Positions 34,495 to 46,445 of a stretch of 64,000 bases of DNA are shown in pieces. Under the pieces are notes generated by a model. It was not told the origin of the DNA, ran no database searches, and saw nothing but the letters and a program-made list of their open reading frames with translations. Both the position numbers and the translations under genes were made by a program. Numbering within the stretch: the stretch's first letter is position 1; each line of letters starts with the position of its first letter. Source of the DNA: Tetrapyrgos nigripes (taxonomy: Eukaryota; Basidiomycota; Agaricomycetes; Agaricales; Campanellaceae); the NCBI GenBank assembly GCA_013368315.1, contig JAACJM010000234.1, positions 62,001 through 126,000 of the forward strand, in the 5' to 3' direction.

Positions 34495-35880
34495 TATTTT
34501 TATGACTCAATGGACTGGAAATGAGTAGAAGGGAATGGTGAAGGTCTTCCCTTCCATACTAGCTGGCGCAGCAGATGAGCGGGTCTTGCAAGTGGTCCAT
34601 GCTTTTGAAGATTTCATGTATTATGCACACTTCAAAGTGCATACCAATGTATCGCTGGTGACCATGGATGCTGCTTGGGAAGCAGTTTTCAAAGACCTAG
34701 ACATTCGTCAGCATTTCAACATCAGCAAGCTACATAATGTTTCACATTACCCCCAAAGTATCTACTCACAAGGCACAACTGATGGCTCCAATTCAGAGTT
34801 ATCAGAGTGGCTACATATTGACTTTGCAAAGTTGCATACCAGGCTTCCAACAAAAAAGACTATATTGTCCAAATGACAGTGTGGTTAGCTCAACATGATG
34901 CAGTTTTTATGTGGGAAACATACTTGCAATGGGCTATTGTTGGGTACCAAGCAGATAGGGATGAAAAGAAACAGAAGGATGGTGGGATCAGCAAGTTGGA
35001 TGTCGAGGATGACAGTGGCAATGAAGACAGTGAAAAATATGAGATACCCAGGTCTCTATTACATATGCCAAGCAACCAGCTTACCTCTGAACTATGCTCC
35101 AGGATATCAACACCAAGTACAAGTGTGGCAACCACTTCACTTGGTATTTGCACAACTTTCTCATTGACTACTCATTACCTTGTGACCATAACAACCTCAG
35201 CAATGCCATCTATCCTGCTTGGAAAACTTTCAAAATTGGTTCACCTGTTATTGCTGAGTTCCAGTCTGAAAAAAACATTGACACCGTTTTTGCTTCCAGG
35301 GCCATTCCATCCTCTATTACCCCCAAGGGAGTGAAGGCTGAGACTGCAGCAAAAATGAGTACTGTCATTGTGAAGACCAAAGAGTGGTCACATTGTTCCA
35401 ATAAAGGCCTGCATTTCAGTATGTACATACTCCTTTCTGTATGCTACCAAGTCTGATGATTCTTTTCAAAGGCCTAGCAATTGCTCAGGTTCATCTACTC
35501 TTCAAGCTTCTGCTTGAAGTCACACAGTCTTTTCCCCATTTACTTGCTTTTGTTGACTGGTTTAAGCCCCTGCACAAGTATAATAAAGCCCTTGGCATGT
35601 ATAAACTTGCATATTCCACTCATTATCATGTCCAACACTCTGGCATTATCTTGGCTGAGGAGATACAGCAGACATGTCACCTTTCTCTGGTATTTGGACC
35701 TACAGTGGACCCAAGATGGAAGAGTGTCAATATTTCACCATCATGACTTTTTTCTTCTCTGTTATCAACAACACCTTTTTGAGTTGGAGACTGCCAATAA
35801 CCATCAGCCAAGTCAAGCTAGGCAACCTGCATGTAAGAAGAGGAAATCTCATTGTAGTGAAGTAGCAAAGATAGTATGAT
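34495..35880 (+). pseudogene. Plavaka transposase, C-terminal fragment
   Basis: Resumes with SIFMTQWTGNE, then VKVFPSILAGAADERVLQVV, HAFEDFMYYAHFKVHT, FNISKLHNVSHYPQSIYSQG, SELSEWLHIDFAKLHTR and MTVWLAQHDAV. Later blocks are LAIAQVHLLFKLLLE, LAFVDWFKPLHKY, GMYKLAYSTHYHVQHSGI and GPTVDPRWKSVN. All are in the order of the Plavaka C-terminus (SQWTGTE...LAGA...LHSI.HY..SI...GT.D..N.E..E.LHIDFAK). Frame changes near 35100, 35340 and 35740 and a stop near 34534 show decay. Roughly 100-130 residues of core are missing between this piece and 28910. Confidence 0.8.
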
Positions 35881-35930
35881 TAGTAGCTTCTAAGTATATC
35901 ATACATTGTCTAGTAATAATGATGAACCTG

Positions 35931-37146
35931 TCACGAACCCTCAAGGTGGGCTAACCTCTCGATGCTGAATGGGCTCGTTGATGAGGGGAGAATGCCCCAG
36001 GAGGAGTCTGGAACATAGGGGTGGCTTTGGTGAGAGGGAGTAACACTACTCACCCACTGACCCTAAGCCTATGAGACCAAAGATCCAAGCTGCTGGTGGA
36101 TCAATCTACATGCCTGTATGACAACCGAGATGACAGCAAAGAACTAGACCAAGGAGAATGATGATGGATGGTGAATGTAGAACAAGAATCCCTATAATGG
36201 ATACGAGACAACTGTGACTCCTGAGAGAATCATCCAACTAGATTCACCACACACAAGTATAGTGCATGTCTCCCTCAATTCGCAATGTGGAACAAGCAAA
36301 GAAGAATGAGAGGAAACAACAACAAGATCAATTCTGAGGCTTGAGTACAGGAGTAGTGAAACCACCTCCTGTATCAAGACTCCATAACTAACTATGGTGC
36401 TCCTATAACTAATATACTAGATGATTGCAAGTCCCAAACAGTGAATAGAATAAACGAATCAAATGTTAAACAATGAATATAGATGTGGAGTGATGAACAG
36501 AATGAATAATCAACATAATAAATGAAACAGAAATAGAATAGGGTGGGGGCACACATAGGTCTAATCAAAAAACCCTCTGAGGGTTTCTGGGCTTAGGCAG
36601 TGAATGATGTAAGAGTGACAGATATGGAAATATGAAGGAGTGTATGGGTATGGCATGTGCTGAAGGTGTAGCTGAAGGTGGCTGAGGCAAGGATTTCTGA
36701 CAGAACTGGACACTGGTAGAAGTTGACCATCTGCACTTATACAGTTCTAATGAAGCAGCAAATATTCAGCGTAGGGTGACCAGTCAATAGAGCTCACCAA
36801 ATAGAGGGCTGAGTAGAAAGCTAGTAGAGCTTAGATACGAGTTGCTTGTAGAGCAGATAGAACTGGATATTGTTCTGTAGTATCTACGACTTTACAGAGA
36901 GCTTTTATACTAGATAAAGAGCATGTAATTACTAATATCTACATTGTCCATGGACATACCTAGAGACTAAGAGGATATTGCCATTGGCCATATTGCTATC
37001 TACAGAGATATCACTACATTGTAGAAGATAAGAGTAATGTCCGGAGAATGTCCTGGAGGACTAGCATACTTATAGCTACGTAGAAGTTTCATAATAACTC
37101 CATATAGAATCATAGTTACTATACATGGAAGGTATATATTTCAACA
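35931..37146. repeat. Candidate solitary LTR
   Basis: Begins TGTCACGAACCCTC and ends TTTCAACA, so it has TG...CA ends, is non-coding, and lies directly after the Plavaka remnant. I could not find a matching target duplication or a second copy in the window. Confidence 0.25.
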
Positions 37147-38710
37147 AGTTCTTGTATGCTCCCTAATTGCAGTGCTGTCTTATCACAGACTACTCCATTC
37201 TATGTAAACTAGGCAATCACTACACAACTGCTATGGGACAATACTTACGCTATTGAAAGCCTATAGCTCCAGTGAAGTGATATTCCCACATGGATATCTT
37301 AGCACAAGCCAGGGTGGCAATTTATTTTTTCCTGATGTACACTCCATTCTCCAATGTCTGAATGTCTTTCATTCCGAGCAAGAAGTAACTTCATAGCTTT
37401 ATTATCGTGGATTTGACTGAGCCATGTCCAACTGCTGTTAACAATATAACCCACACATGTTTTGATCGGTCTGTCAAAATCCAATTTATCTATTTTTGGG
37501 ATTGTTCTTGAATTTCAGATGGACTTCTTTGGAGTAGCCAATGAGAATAAGCCCAAAGGTAATGTGTCCTTCTGGACTATTAGGCTCTCATGGAACCAAG
37601 GGCTAGGCCTCTACTTGGTAGCTATGACCTGGGATCAAATTTCCATGGTAATTTCAGGCCCTATGAGGCCCTTTTATGCACCAATTCTTACAAGTGCAGT
37701 CCTGGATGTGTGGCTATGCTAGCCCCAATCAGTTGGCAATTGCCAGCATCACAGCCCCTATTTCAAGCCTCATGCAAGTGCTGGCCCACATTTCTTCCAA
37801 TCTATCCACTGCATCTTAATGACAGTCACCTCTCTGCATTGCATGTCTACCCAGCATTCCATCATTTGTTCTTCCTCTTTTCCTGCAGGTACATAGTATG
37901 TTAGTTCTGTATTTCTAAGTGCTGATGTATATAACTTTGGATCTTCTCCTGCAGTTTGTGAGTGCTTCATGGGTCAGGCCCAGTGAAAAGTCCATAGGGC
38001 CAAATAGGGCCAGAACAGGCACCTTGAAAATTCCCCATCTTGCCTGATGGCACCAAGGGGGCACCACATGGGAGAATTCCCATATAGGGGTGGTTAGTTA
38101 GTCTGGATGTCATGCCGCTAAATTTTTTTTGGAGGACACCCTTGCAGTAGCCTGCAATGAGCCTACAGTAACCTCTGCAATGCTTAGAAGACTCTAAAAA
38201 CCCTCAGAACAGCAAAATATCCACTGTAAGCTGTGACTCAGGTCCTGCAAGTATGAAGTGGTGTTGGAGTGAACTTTGTCAAGCCAGGAAGTTTTGTACC
38301 ACTTACCATTTGAGCTGGAATGTTGATTTTTCTCAGTGAATCAGTAAGCTAGACCTAGCTATATATGTGTGATCCCCATATATGTGCAATCCCTGATCAC
38401 AACTATCAGGGACTTTTATGATACAATAGTTCATCATCTCTCAAACAATGACTTATATCAAGAGTCCAACCATCCCTGTACCTTGCAGCTTCTTTGATTT
38501 GTGCGTCTATCCTGTCCTGGCCAGTCAATGGTAAATTAGCCAGCATGCTTCGCGAAGATGCTGATACTGATGAAGAGCGGCAAAAGGGGGTAATGACCAT
38601 CGCGGACAGCATGAAGGACAAGTGAAGGTTGGTCAACTTGTCAGACTTGAAGCTTGTCAATTTTGAATGTTGATCAAGGGTGCCCAGACCGGGAAATCCC
38701 GCACTGGGGG

Positions 38711-39231
38711 TAGGTAGGTAGGTCCATGGCTGAAGGCCGAAAATTTTTTTCTGACCAGCCCTTGGACCCACTCTTCGGACACTCAGATAGCTTTCACGAG
38801 AGTCTTGATACAAAAAAAGTGTATTGTACCTACTTATTACTCTAGCCAAGCTTGCAGGCTGCGCTGTGGTATGTAGTTAAAGGGTAAATGTAGTGTATTT
38901 ATCTCTACTGGCAATGGCCAGATATTGGTGGAATATACTCTTAGGCAGGTGCAAAAACCAATGTGCACTCCAAGGAAAATGCGGTACATTTCTCTCTGCA
39001 GGAATGGGCGGAGTCGTCTACTGTCTGGATTCTGGACAGCTGTCAGAACACGAAGAAACAGTATGTACTCTGCTGTGGATTGAAGTAAAAATGGAGGCAA
39101 ACCTCGAGAACTGTACAGCATATTACTATATTAGGTATATATTACATAATACTAGGTAGGTAGGTCGGTGGCCTGAGGCCGAAAAATTTTTTGACCCCCG
39201 GTCATTAATTTCTTTTTTCGGACCCCCTTGA
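38711..39231 (+). repeat. Two degenerate direct copies of an A/T-core repeat
   Basis: 38711-38770 and 39152-39231 share TAGGTAGGTAGGTC, then GG...GGCCGAAAA, a T-run and a GACC-rich part. Related sequence occurs near 53449-53527 and more faintly near 52790. Possibly terminal sequence of one dispersed element. Confidence 0.4.
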
Positions 39232-40865
39232 TGTTGATGGCCTGTTGAGCGGCGATGCGGTATTATTGGCCCATGAAGCCCAGATATTTGATTGCACGGT
39301 GGAGAAGACTCAGAACATATGAGAACATTGACACAGCGGTTTGCCGCTTTGGAGACCTCCGATTCGGAGTACGCGAGTCCCTTGCCCGATACATCCGTTG
39401 CCGTTACCCCCGTCTCATTTGAAACTCAATAAACGATCGAATTTCAAATATACTCGATACCCCTGCCGTCCAGACGATTAGGAGTATGACCAAGAGTGCT
39501 GAAGTTTCAGCGGATGCTCTTGGATCATAAGAATCCTCCAAATTGTCGACAATAGAGACTTGACTCTATCCTGCCTGCCTGCCTGCCACTCGCTCGATAA
39601 TTTTTCGGTGAGTTATTTCTGCCAGACTGCCTCATTATCATATCTGACTCTACTTCTCAGAAACTTTCATGAAATATATTAGTACTGCAAGTACTTCATA
39701 CCACATCTGCCTATTCACGAATTTTTCTGAGGTAAGAAGCTCGTTCTGACAGAAATCTCTATCTCCTTCGAGATACTGACTATTACTAGCTATTCTATCT
39801 AGTCTCGTCTCGTTTCTTCGGCCCTCCCTTCCCTCCCTCTGTTTCTGTCTCCTATATGCGTCTATTTCACGTTTTCATATGGCTCAGAGGAACTGATATC
39901 ACAATTCTGATAATTCTACGCTACCACATTAATCTATTTTACGTTTACATTGATGACATTCTAGTTACTCATTCTTGGACAGTACACAGTGTATGGTACT
40001 ATATGTAAACCCTCCGCGTACATCTCTTCTTCCAATTCCACTTTCTGTTGGGGTGAAAAATCCCCGGTTTGGCCTATGACGTCCAGATGAGTCGCACGAA
40101 GAGATTTGGAGGAGACATAAGAGGACAACTTCGTAGTTTGAGTAAGAGGGCGAAAGGCTGACTAAGCATTAACCAGCCGTCTTTCAAATTCTTTGCGGCG
40201 TAGCAAAGAGGGTCGAAGAGCGCTAAACCATCTCCGTACAGACCACGACACCTAAATTCACTATCCTGGCCTGCCAACTGCATTGGCATCCTCCTCAGTT
40301 CCTCCTAACGTGACTCGCGAATTTTGGCAGCGAGCGACTATATCGGCCGGCTGCTAGGTCCGCAACTCCACTCTTCTCGCGAGACTCCATCATGCAAAAT
40401 GGATATGCATGTGCAATGCATTTTGAATTTACCGGTGCCTAACCATGTCCATCGTCTGCTCGTCGTCAACTCCACCGCACAGCTACCAAGAGGAGAGGTC
40501 GACAGGTTGCTCAGTGAAGAAGATACGTTGAGTGGATAAGCACAAGTGAATGTCGGAGAGAGAGACATAGAGGGTCTGAGGGACAGAAAGAGGATGGATT
40601 ACTGACTAGGTGAGCATATCTCATTGTTTGGGCGTTGCAGCCTTCCGTGGTCTTTTTTCTCCTTCAGTGGTACATTTTGTCATTTTGCCCCGTAGAGCCT
40701 TTCTCTCTCTTCCTTTCGCTCTTCGTTTGCCTTATTTTCTTTTATTCAAAATCTAACCCCCAACTCGCGAAGGTCTTTTCCCCTGCGGGCAGCAACTGCA
40801 AACACGCCTTCACCCAAGATCAACCTATACCTACGTTGACCCGAGTAGTACGAGCTACCGCTGCT

Positions 40866-41030
40866 ATTTTCCCTCTCTCCAACAAAATGTGTTACCAGCT
40901 CGGTCTCACCGTGGAGTCAAGTCTCTGCTGGGCAAGGAAGTTTCTGAATGGGTGTATCGGTATCCTCGTCATCATCTTCGTCTACAACCCGGCACCGTCC
41001 CGGAGTCTTCCTAGCGAGCTCTTCCATTAG
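40866..41030 (+). CDS. Possible small ORF upstream of the NmrA-like gene
   Basis: In frame, GCIGILVIIFVYNPAPSRS ends SELFH at 41030. The duplicated, inverted promoter copy at 43993-43898 retains a related reading, GCIDILVVLVISVNSLAPN. Similar hydrophobic residues in both copies hint at a short coding exon or upstream ORF, but this may be chance. No function can be given. Confidence 0.2.
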   Translation: MFPLSNKMCYQLGLTVESSLCWARKFLNGCIGILVIIFVYNPAPSRSLPSELFH

Positions 41031-41182
41031 ATGAGTAAACATTCTTGGGCTGGGATTTGTCAGTCGCTTGCTGGCTCCTGAGGAGTAATAGTAAGCAACA
41101 GTCAACCTACTTTGATAGACATCTACTGACCCTTTAAAAAGGCCTGTAGATCCATCAATTACGAACCTCTATCACCCTAAGC

Positions 41183-42413
41183 ATGTCCAACATCAACACC
41201 AACACATCCTTCGCTGTTCTCGGTAGCAACGGCGCCATCAGCCCTTTCGTCATCGACGCCCTCGCAAAACACTCCGGTGTCAAGAAACTCATAGTCCTCT
41301 CCCGTCCTCGTCCGTCCTCATCCTCGAAACCCTCAAATTTGCCAGCCAACGCCGAGCTCGTCGCCGTCGACTACAACAACCACTCTGCCTTGGTGGAGGT
41401 TTTCACGAAATACTCCACCGACGTGGTAATATCGACGCTATCAGACGCAGCGATATTCGATGCGCAGAAGAAAGCCGCAGTAGCAGCGAGAGAGGCGGGT
41501 GTGAAGGTTTTTGTACCGGTTGAGTTTGGGAATGTTACGATTGGGTTGGCTGGGAAGGGTGAGCGGAACGGAGAGGGAGAAGGCGAGGATGACATACAGG
41601 TGAAGAAGAATAGATTTGCAGGTGCGGTTCCAAATTTTCTGTTCGGTAATAGGTACTGACTTTTGAGTAGAGTTTCTCAAATCTATCGAGTTACCTTACA
41701 TACACGTTTTTGTGAGTTATTTTCTTGCTTCTTTCTTCTTCCCCTTCCTTGCCTTTTTGAGCCTCTCAGGTTTACTGACATAGTACCGTCCCCTCTTCAC
41801 TATTCTTTTCTGTAGACTGGCTTATGGCTTCGCTGGATATCCTGGGTCTTCGGGTACGACGTCAACCAAAAATTTAATATCATTGGTAAAGGCGAAACGC
41901 CTGCTAGTTTTACAGCCGAGGAGGATATTGGAGGTAAGCACTATCATTCCAATTTCCTTCGTTTCCAATTCTCGATAATCTCACTTACGTCCTGTAACTG
42001 TTTCCATGTTTTCCGTTCTAGGCTTCCTCGCACACATCCTAACCACCCTCCCCCTCTCCCAACTTTCCAATACCCACTTCCGTCTCCAAGGCGAGCGTTT
42101 GACGGTTCGTCAAATTGCTGACCGTCTCGGAAAACCCTACGTTACCAATGTCGAAGCTATCCCCGGTTCTGGGCCGTCAGACTGGAAGTTCCGCACGTTG
42201 ATTACATCCCAATGTGATTCTGGAGTGGGGAGTACTGGGTGGGATCATTTTACGCAGAAGGATAATCCGGGGCCGGGGCCGAATCCAATGAGTGGGAAAG
42301 GGGAAGGAGAGGGCCAGGGGAAGGAGGGGAAGGAAGTGAAAACTCGGAAGCCGCGGGGAGTGGGAATAAATTTTGGGAAGGACATGTTTGGAAGAGGTTG
42401 GAGGACGTCGTAA
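41183..42413 (+). CDS. NmrA-like / isoflavone-reductase-like NAD(P)-binding protein
   Basis: Four exons: 41183-41621, 41671-41711, 41816-41933 and 42022-42413; all introns GT-AG. They give a protein of about 329 residues, normal for the family. Rossmann start FAVLGSNGAISPFVIDALAK (residues 9-28) has the G..G.xx(S) dinucleotide loop. Further features are LIVLSRP, LVAVDYNN, DVVISTLSD, VKVFVPVEFGN (the family's PSEFG-like box), FLKSIELPYIHVFTG and the C-terminal GEx(L)T(V)RQIADRLGK. The cofactor is probably NADPH. These proteins reduce small aromatic substrates or act as redox sensors; the substrate cannot be predicted. The region 41560-41600 is a Gly/Glu-rich insertion. No stops. A truncated inverted copy lies at 43605-43993. 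Confidence 0.85.
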
Positions 42414-43604
42414 CGCTGTAGATTGGGAGATAATAAAGTGGTTTAGATCGAGAAACGGCTGTGTTTGATTCTGCCAATACTGTACATCTAAGTATACATA
42501 CTACTTATCTGAGTTTCGTCTTCTTGTAGTCCAATATTGTTGATCCTACGATCTATAGACGATATAGGAACACTGTGAAGTCTGCATCACTCTCTCCACC
42601 CCAGCCTGCAGAACGGTCACTTCTCTAAGGAAAATTTCTTGAGAATTTGATGTATGTTTAGTATGGCTTTATGCTTTCTAGGTATAGACATTTGCGAGCA
42701 AACGTAGCCGTAGCTGCTTGAGGCGACGTGCTCATTCATCGCGAAATATGGGGCTTGAAAACTGGAGGACAAAACGACCAAAAAAGACGTAAGTTAGTAT
42801 CAACTGATAAAATAGCGAGACAGTGGAGAGGAAGAAAAGAGAGGAGGGCCACGAGGCGTAATGATAATGCTGAAGATTGAGAACTGAAAAAAGACATACT
42901 CCCAGCTCACAACACAGAGCATATACATCTGCCTTCTAAACCCCCTCTACCCCCAGCTCTTTACCAACTTTCTCCTCAACATTCTCTTCGTCGTCAACGT
43001 ATCAAACAGACATTCTCCCAAACCTAGATCGGGACGAGTCCATCCGACTTGTATCCATCCACTCGGTGTTGTCATTTGTCCAATAATGACGTTATCGAGA
43101 GACCCGAAGTGTACGCAGGAGCCTGAGGAATGCGAGGTTTGACTTGGACTGGAGCTGACGACTCCTGGTCATGATAGACATGGTTATACCGGTTGTGATA
43201 AATGATGTGTTGGAAAGTCGAGATGGTGTAGTTGAAAAGCAGTGGATGCGGCGATATGTCGTTGTATGCTTGCTAATCCGCTTTTCCAGCCTGAGACGCG
43301 GACATATTCTAGAAGTTGGCGATATCAGCTTCAGTTTTGACAACAGACGGTGACAAGAAAGAAAAGTCTTGACTACTAGAGCAAACGATGGTAATGGGGG
43401 GGAGAAAGGGAGGAAAGAGGAAAGGCAACAACTTTGAAATGCCAGCTACGCTAGCCAAGATAACAAAGAGCGAAGGAAGGAAGTGGGGGACGGGAAAGAC
43501 AACTCAAGATGCATACTTACCGATACCCACAAACTCGAAACGCAAAACACATTCCCTTTTATCCCCAGTCAACAGTCACCATCACCCTGACGTCCATGTG
43601 GATT
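42414..43604. other. Intergenic; one possible minus-strand exon
   Basis: Mostly non-coding. On the minus strand about 43165-42947 could be read as a terminal exon (GSLDNVIIGQMTTPSGWIQV, then GWTRPDLGLGECLFD, ending KSWG with TAG 42947-42949), preceded by an AG acceptor. It is SPRY-like at most in the GWIQVGW stretch. I cannot place the rest of such a gene. Confidence 0.25.
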
Positions 43605-43793
43605 AACTCGGGGTTGGGTGGTAAGTTTGAGGGTTTCGAGGAAGATGAAGGCGGCCGAGGACGGGAAAGGACGATGAGTTTTCTTGACACCGGAGTGTTT
43701 TGCGAGGGCGTCGTTGACGAGGGCTCTGATTGCATCGTTGCTACCGAGAACGGCTAACGAGGTGTTGGTGTAGGACGTGCTCGGGGTAGACAT
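43605..43793 (-). pseudogene. Truncated inverted copy of the NmrA-like gene 5' end
   Basis: ATG at 43793 opens MSTPSTSYTNTSLAVLGSND, then DALAKHSGVKK. This matches the start of the gene at 41183 at DNA level (for example GACGCCCTCGCAAAACACTC in both). Similarity ends near the codon equivalent to residue 55. A small deletion after KHSGVKK shifts the frame. The rest of the enzyme is absent, so it cannot be active. Confidence 0.8.
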
Positions 43794-46445
43794 GGCTGGA
43801 ATGATATAATGAATTTTCGTCTTTTCATGTATAGGGTCAGTGGTGCTTACTATTCCTACGCCAGCTGAAGCGACTGACAAATCTCCCTCCAAGATGGCTT
43901 ATCGATCTAATAGAAGCAACTCGCGGAGACTCTGGTTCGGTGCTAAGCTATTGACGGAGATGACGAGTACGACGAGGATATCGATACACCCTTTTAACCT
44001 GACTCCGAGGGGCAAAATGACCAGTGCACTGGTATGGCTTCGAAGCTATCTTGACTTTATAGAAGGTCGAGGTCAGTAGATGCTGGCTGACTCCAAGATG
44101 CTGGCTGACTCCTCCTGTCGGCGTATATTAGGTGTTGAGGGCGGCGGCGGTGGAGGAGCTGCAGCGAGGGACGAGTACGGTTGGTTTGAGCACTGGGATG
44201 GTTATCAACTTCAGGTCCCAGAACAAGACGAAGAGAAGGATAAAACTGTGATAATGATACGGGACAATAGAGGGAAAATATATATGTATGAAGGAGCTTA
44301 GGGAAGGCGAAGAGCCAGTCGGACGACATAAAATCGCCAGAGTCCAGGGCAAAAGAAAAGGGAAGAAAAAAAGAGACACAAAACAAATTGAAACGGAGAC
44401 TTGGGCCTGGTACTTGAGATACCACTCACCTCCAACCCGTAATGTCATCCATAGCCTAGTCTCTCCACCCCGTAGACCATCTTTCCGTCGTCGTCGTACA
44501 ACGGTATCTCCTACCACGAGAGCTTCTGTTTTTGGGTAGCTGCGGGGCAGTATAACGTCGGTCAGTGCCAGGGTTGAAGATAATGTCGGGACACACAGTG
44601 GAGCAAACGTGTTTGGTATGGCTGGCCGCAAGTCCCGACGTGGACAGTATAAAAGACAGGAAAAGGCTGGGTAAACTGCAGCGAGGTTTTGAGGTCCTTA
44701 CGGAAAGGAGGGATGAGCTGGAGAATCTTCGAGGCTAGGAAGCCATCTGGTAGTCGTTCGGTGCCGGCTTTTGCGGGTCAGGGTGAAGGCACGTTCGCAA
44801 TATTACATGGACCAATCAGCAGTCCTAGGCTATGACGGTGAGTAATTTAAGAACATCTAAAGCAGAGAGAAAGGGAAATACTGATTATTATGAATAGAAA
44901 ATACTGAGGTCGTGTGCTTGAAGATGGGGGACTTGAGAAGCGCAGTCTTTCCGAGTTCGTAGAAATTGACTAGATAGATTGGCGCTCTTCCAGGCCATTA
45001 GCCTCTTGAGAAGAGATATTGAATACAGATTCGTAGTTGTAGTTGGGACGCATCAGTGCGGGAGGAGAACTGTTGTAAGGTCCTAATGAGATGGTTGTTG
45101 ACGAAAAAGCTTGACGATTAGTCAGCAATCTGTCCTTTCCTCCGAGTCCCAACTTCTGTCATCAGGCCGTCGCCATCAAGCAGTTGTCCTCTTGTCTCTG
45201 TTTTAGTACGTGGTCAGACTCATCCAGGACGTCCTCATCCGAGTCACTGTACAATTCACAGTACAGCTGCAGCTAGTGGAAGCCTCATGGATCATTTTTT
45301 ACGATTCCGCAGAAGCTGTTAGTTGTTAGTACACCTGTGAAACCGAACGCTGTTAGATCTCCGAGTCAAAAAATCAACTTGCTTTACTCCGCAAATCCAA
45401 ACTTCGTAGTTTATGCTATCTGCGACGGTCATTACTTACGGTCCTTATCAAAAGTATTCTAAGGCTCTCCTCTGTCTCTGAATCTCAGTTCATCAAGCAC
45501 CTGTCCACAGTAACAGCTTTTGACCGCTCTTCTTCAGGACCAACACGATTCCGCAACTGTCACAACCATGACAGATGCCAAAGAATTGGGCCAAGATTAG
45601 ACTCAGAGGCCTACTTGCATCGCTTTATTGAAGATGTATCACGATACTGAAGCTGTAACTTGAAGGTACGATGATGGTTGCGTACTTGATACGAGTTGTG
45701 GTTAACTGAGAGAGAGAAAATATCATATCAGAAAAGTCACTGATTATTCTGATCAGAATTGGACATGAATAGCTAAGTCTAGCTTACCGATAGAGTGTGC
45801 TAGCGCAAATAGTAAGTAATACTACACCAGTCGATTTTACGGGTACAGGTCTGGCATTAACTGGAAGGTAGATGGTTGGCAAAGCTGGATTCAACAAAAT
45901 ATGCTTCGTACTCGCAGAGCCTGACGTAGCGATCGACGAATAGGGTCGGTGATATGCATGCTTGCTAGCATCACTACTTAACACTGGCAGATGCTATCAC
46001 TGTCCGTAACCTCCGCCGCTGGTTTCATGTTCATCACTTTGCCGGCTCCGTCCAACAGTATCTACATAAGATTCTTGAAGATGACAACCTCACAGCTACA
46101 ACTTTGTCGCTCCTTCTCTACCACATTCATTTCCTTATGAAAAAGTAAGTAGACTTCGAGTTATTTCTCCGGGCTTCATTGGGTAATGATATATCTATGA
46201 TCTGGATGGCTTCTAAAATCCTCAGCGTTTTCAATTCTCGATGGCGTAGGGCCGACATTGAGTCCACAGGTCCACTCACAGGAAATTTTGGTGTGAATGG
46301 GAACGAGGGCGGGAATGGACTCGGGGCCACAAACGGGGCCGGGATCGGGGCCGGGCACGGGAACCAAATTATAACCATAGGCCTAGGAGGAACCTCATAA
46401 AATACAGCAACGACTACGGGAGGTGGACAAGCTGACCCATCAACG
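43794..46445. other. Intergenic, partly duplicated promoter
   Basis: 43794-43993 is the inverted counterpart of the NmrA-like promoter (40948-41182). 43994-46445 shows no recognisable gene. A possible exon at about 45990-46148 (+) (YLHKILEDDNLTATTLSLLL, followed by a GTAAGT donor) and a Gly-rich open stretch at 46179-46400 may belong to the 5' end of the next gene, but a TAA at 46398-46400 separates them. Confidence 0.35.

Larger units (their letters stand above)
29191..34500 (-). mobile_element. Helitron, decayed, probably 5'-truncated
   Basis: The minus strand encodes a Rep (HUH) domain, a Pif1-type helicase and a C-terminal extension, which together define a Helitron. The right end (near 34500) abuts resumed Plavaka sequence. 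The left end is less certain: a palindromic hairpin CTTTCATATATATGAGAAAG followed by TCTAA (minus strand, ending at 29191) has the look of a Helitron 3' terminus (hairpin then CTRR). However, the flanking base is not the expected T. The protein starts late in the Helitron N-terminal domain, which suggests loss of the 5' end. Confidence 0.75.
35881..40860. other. Gene-free stretch
   Basis: No convincing coding region. It contains a candidate solitary LTR (35931-37146), a repeated A/T-core motif (38711-38770 and 39152-39231), and a stretch of unremarkable sequence from 39232 to 40860. Short open frames in it show no family motifs. Confidence 0.45.
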
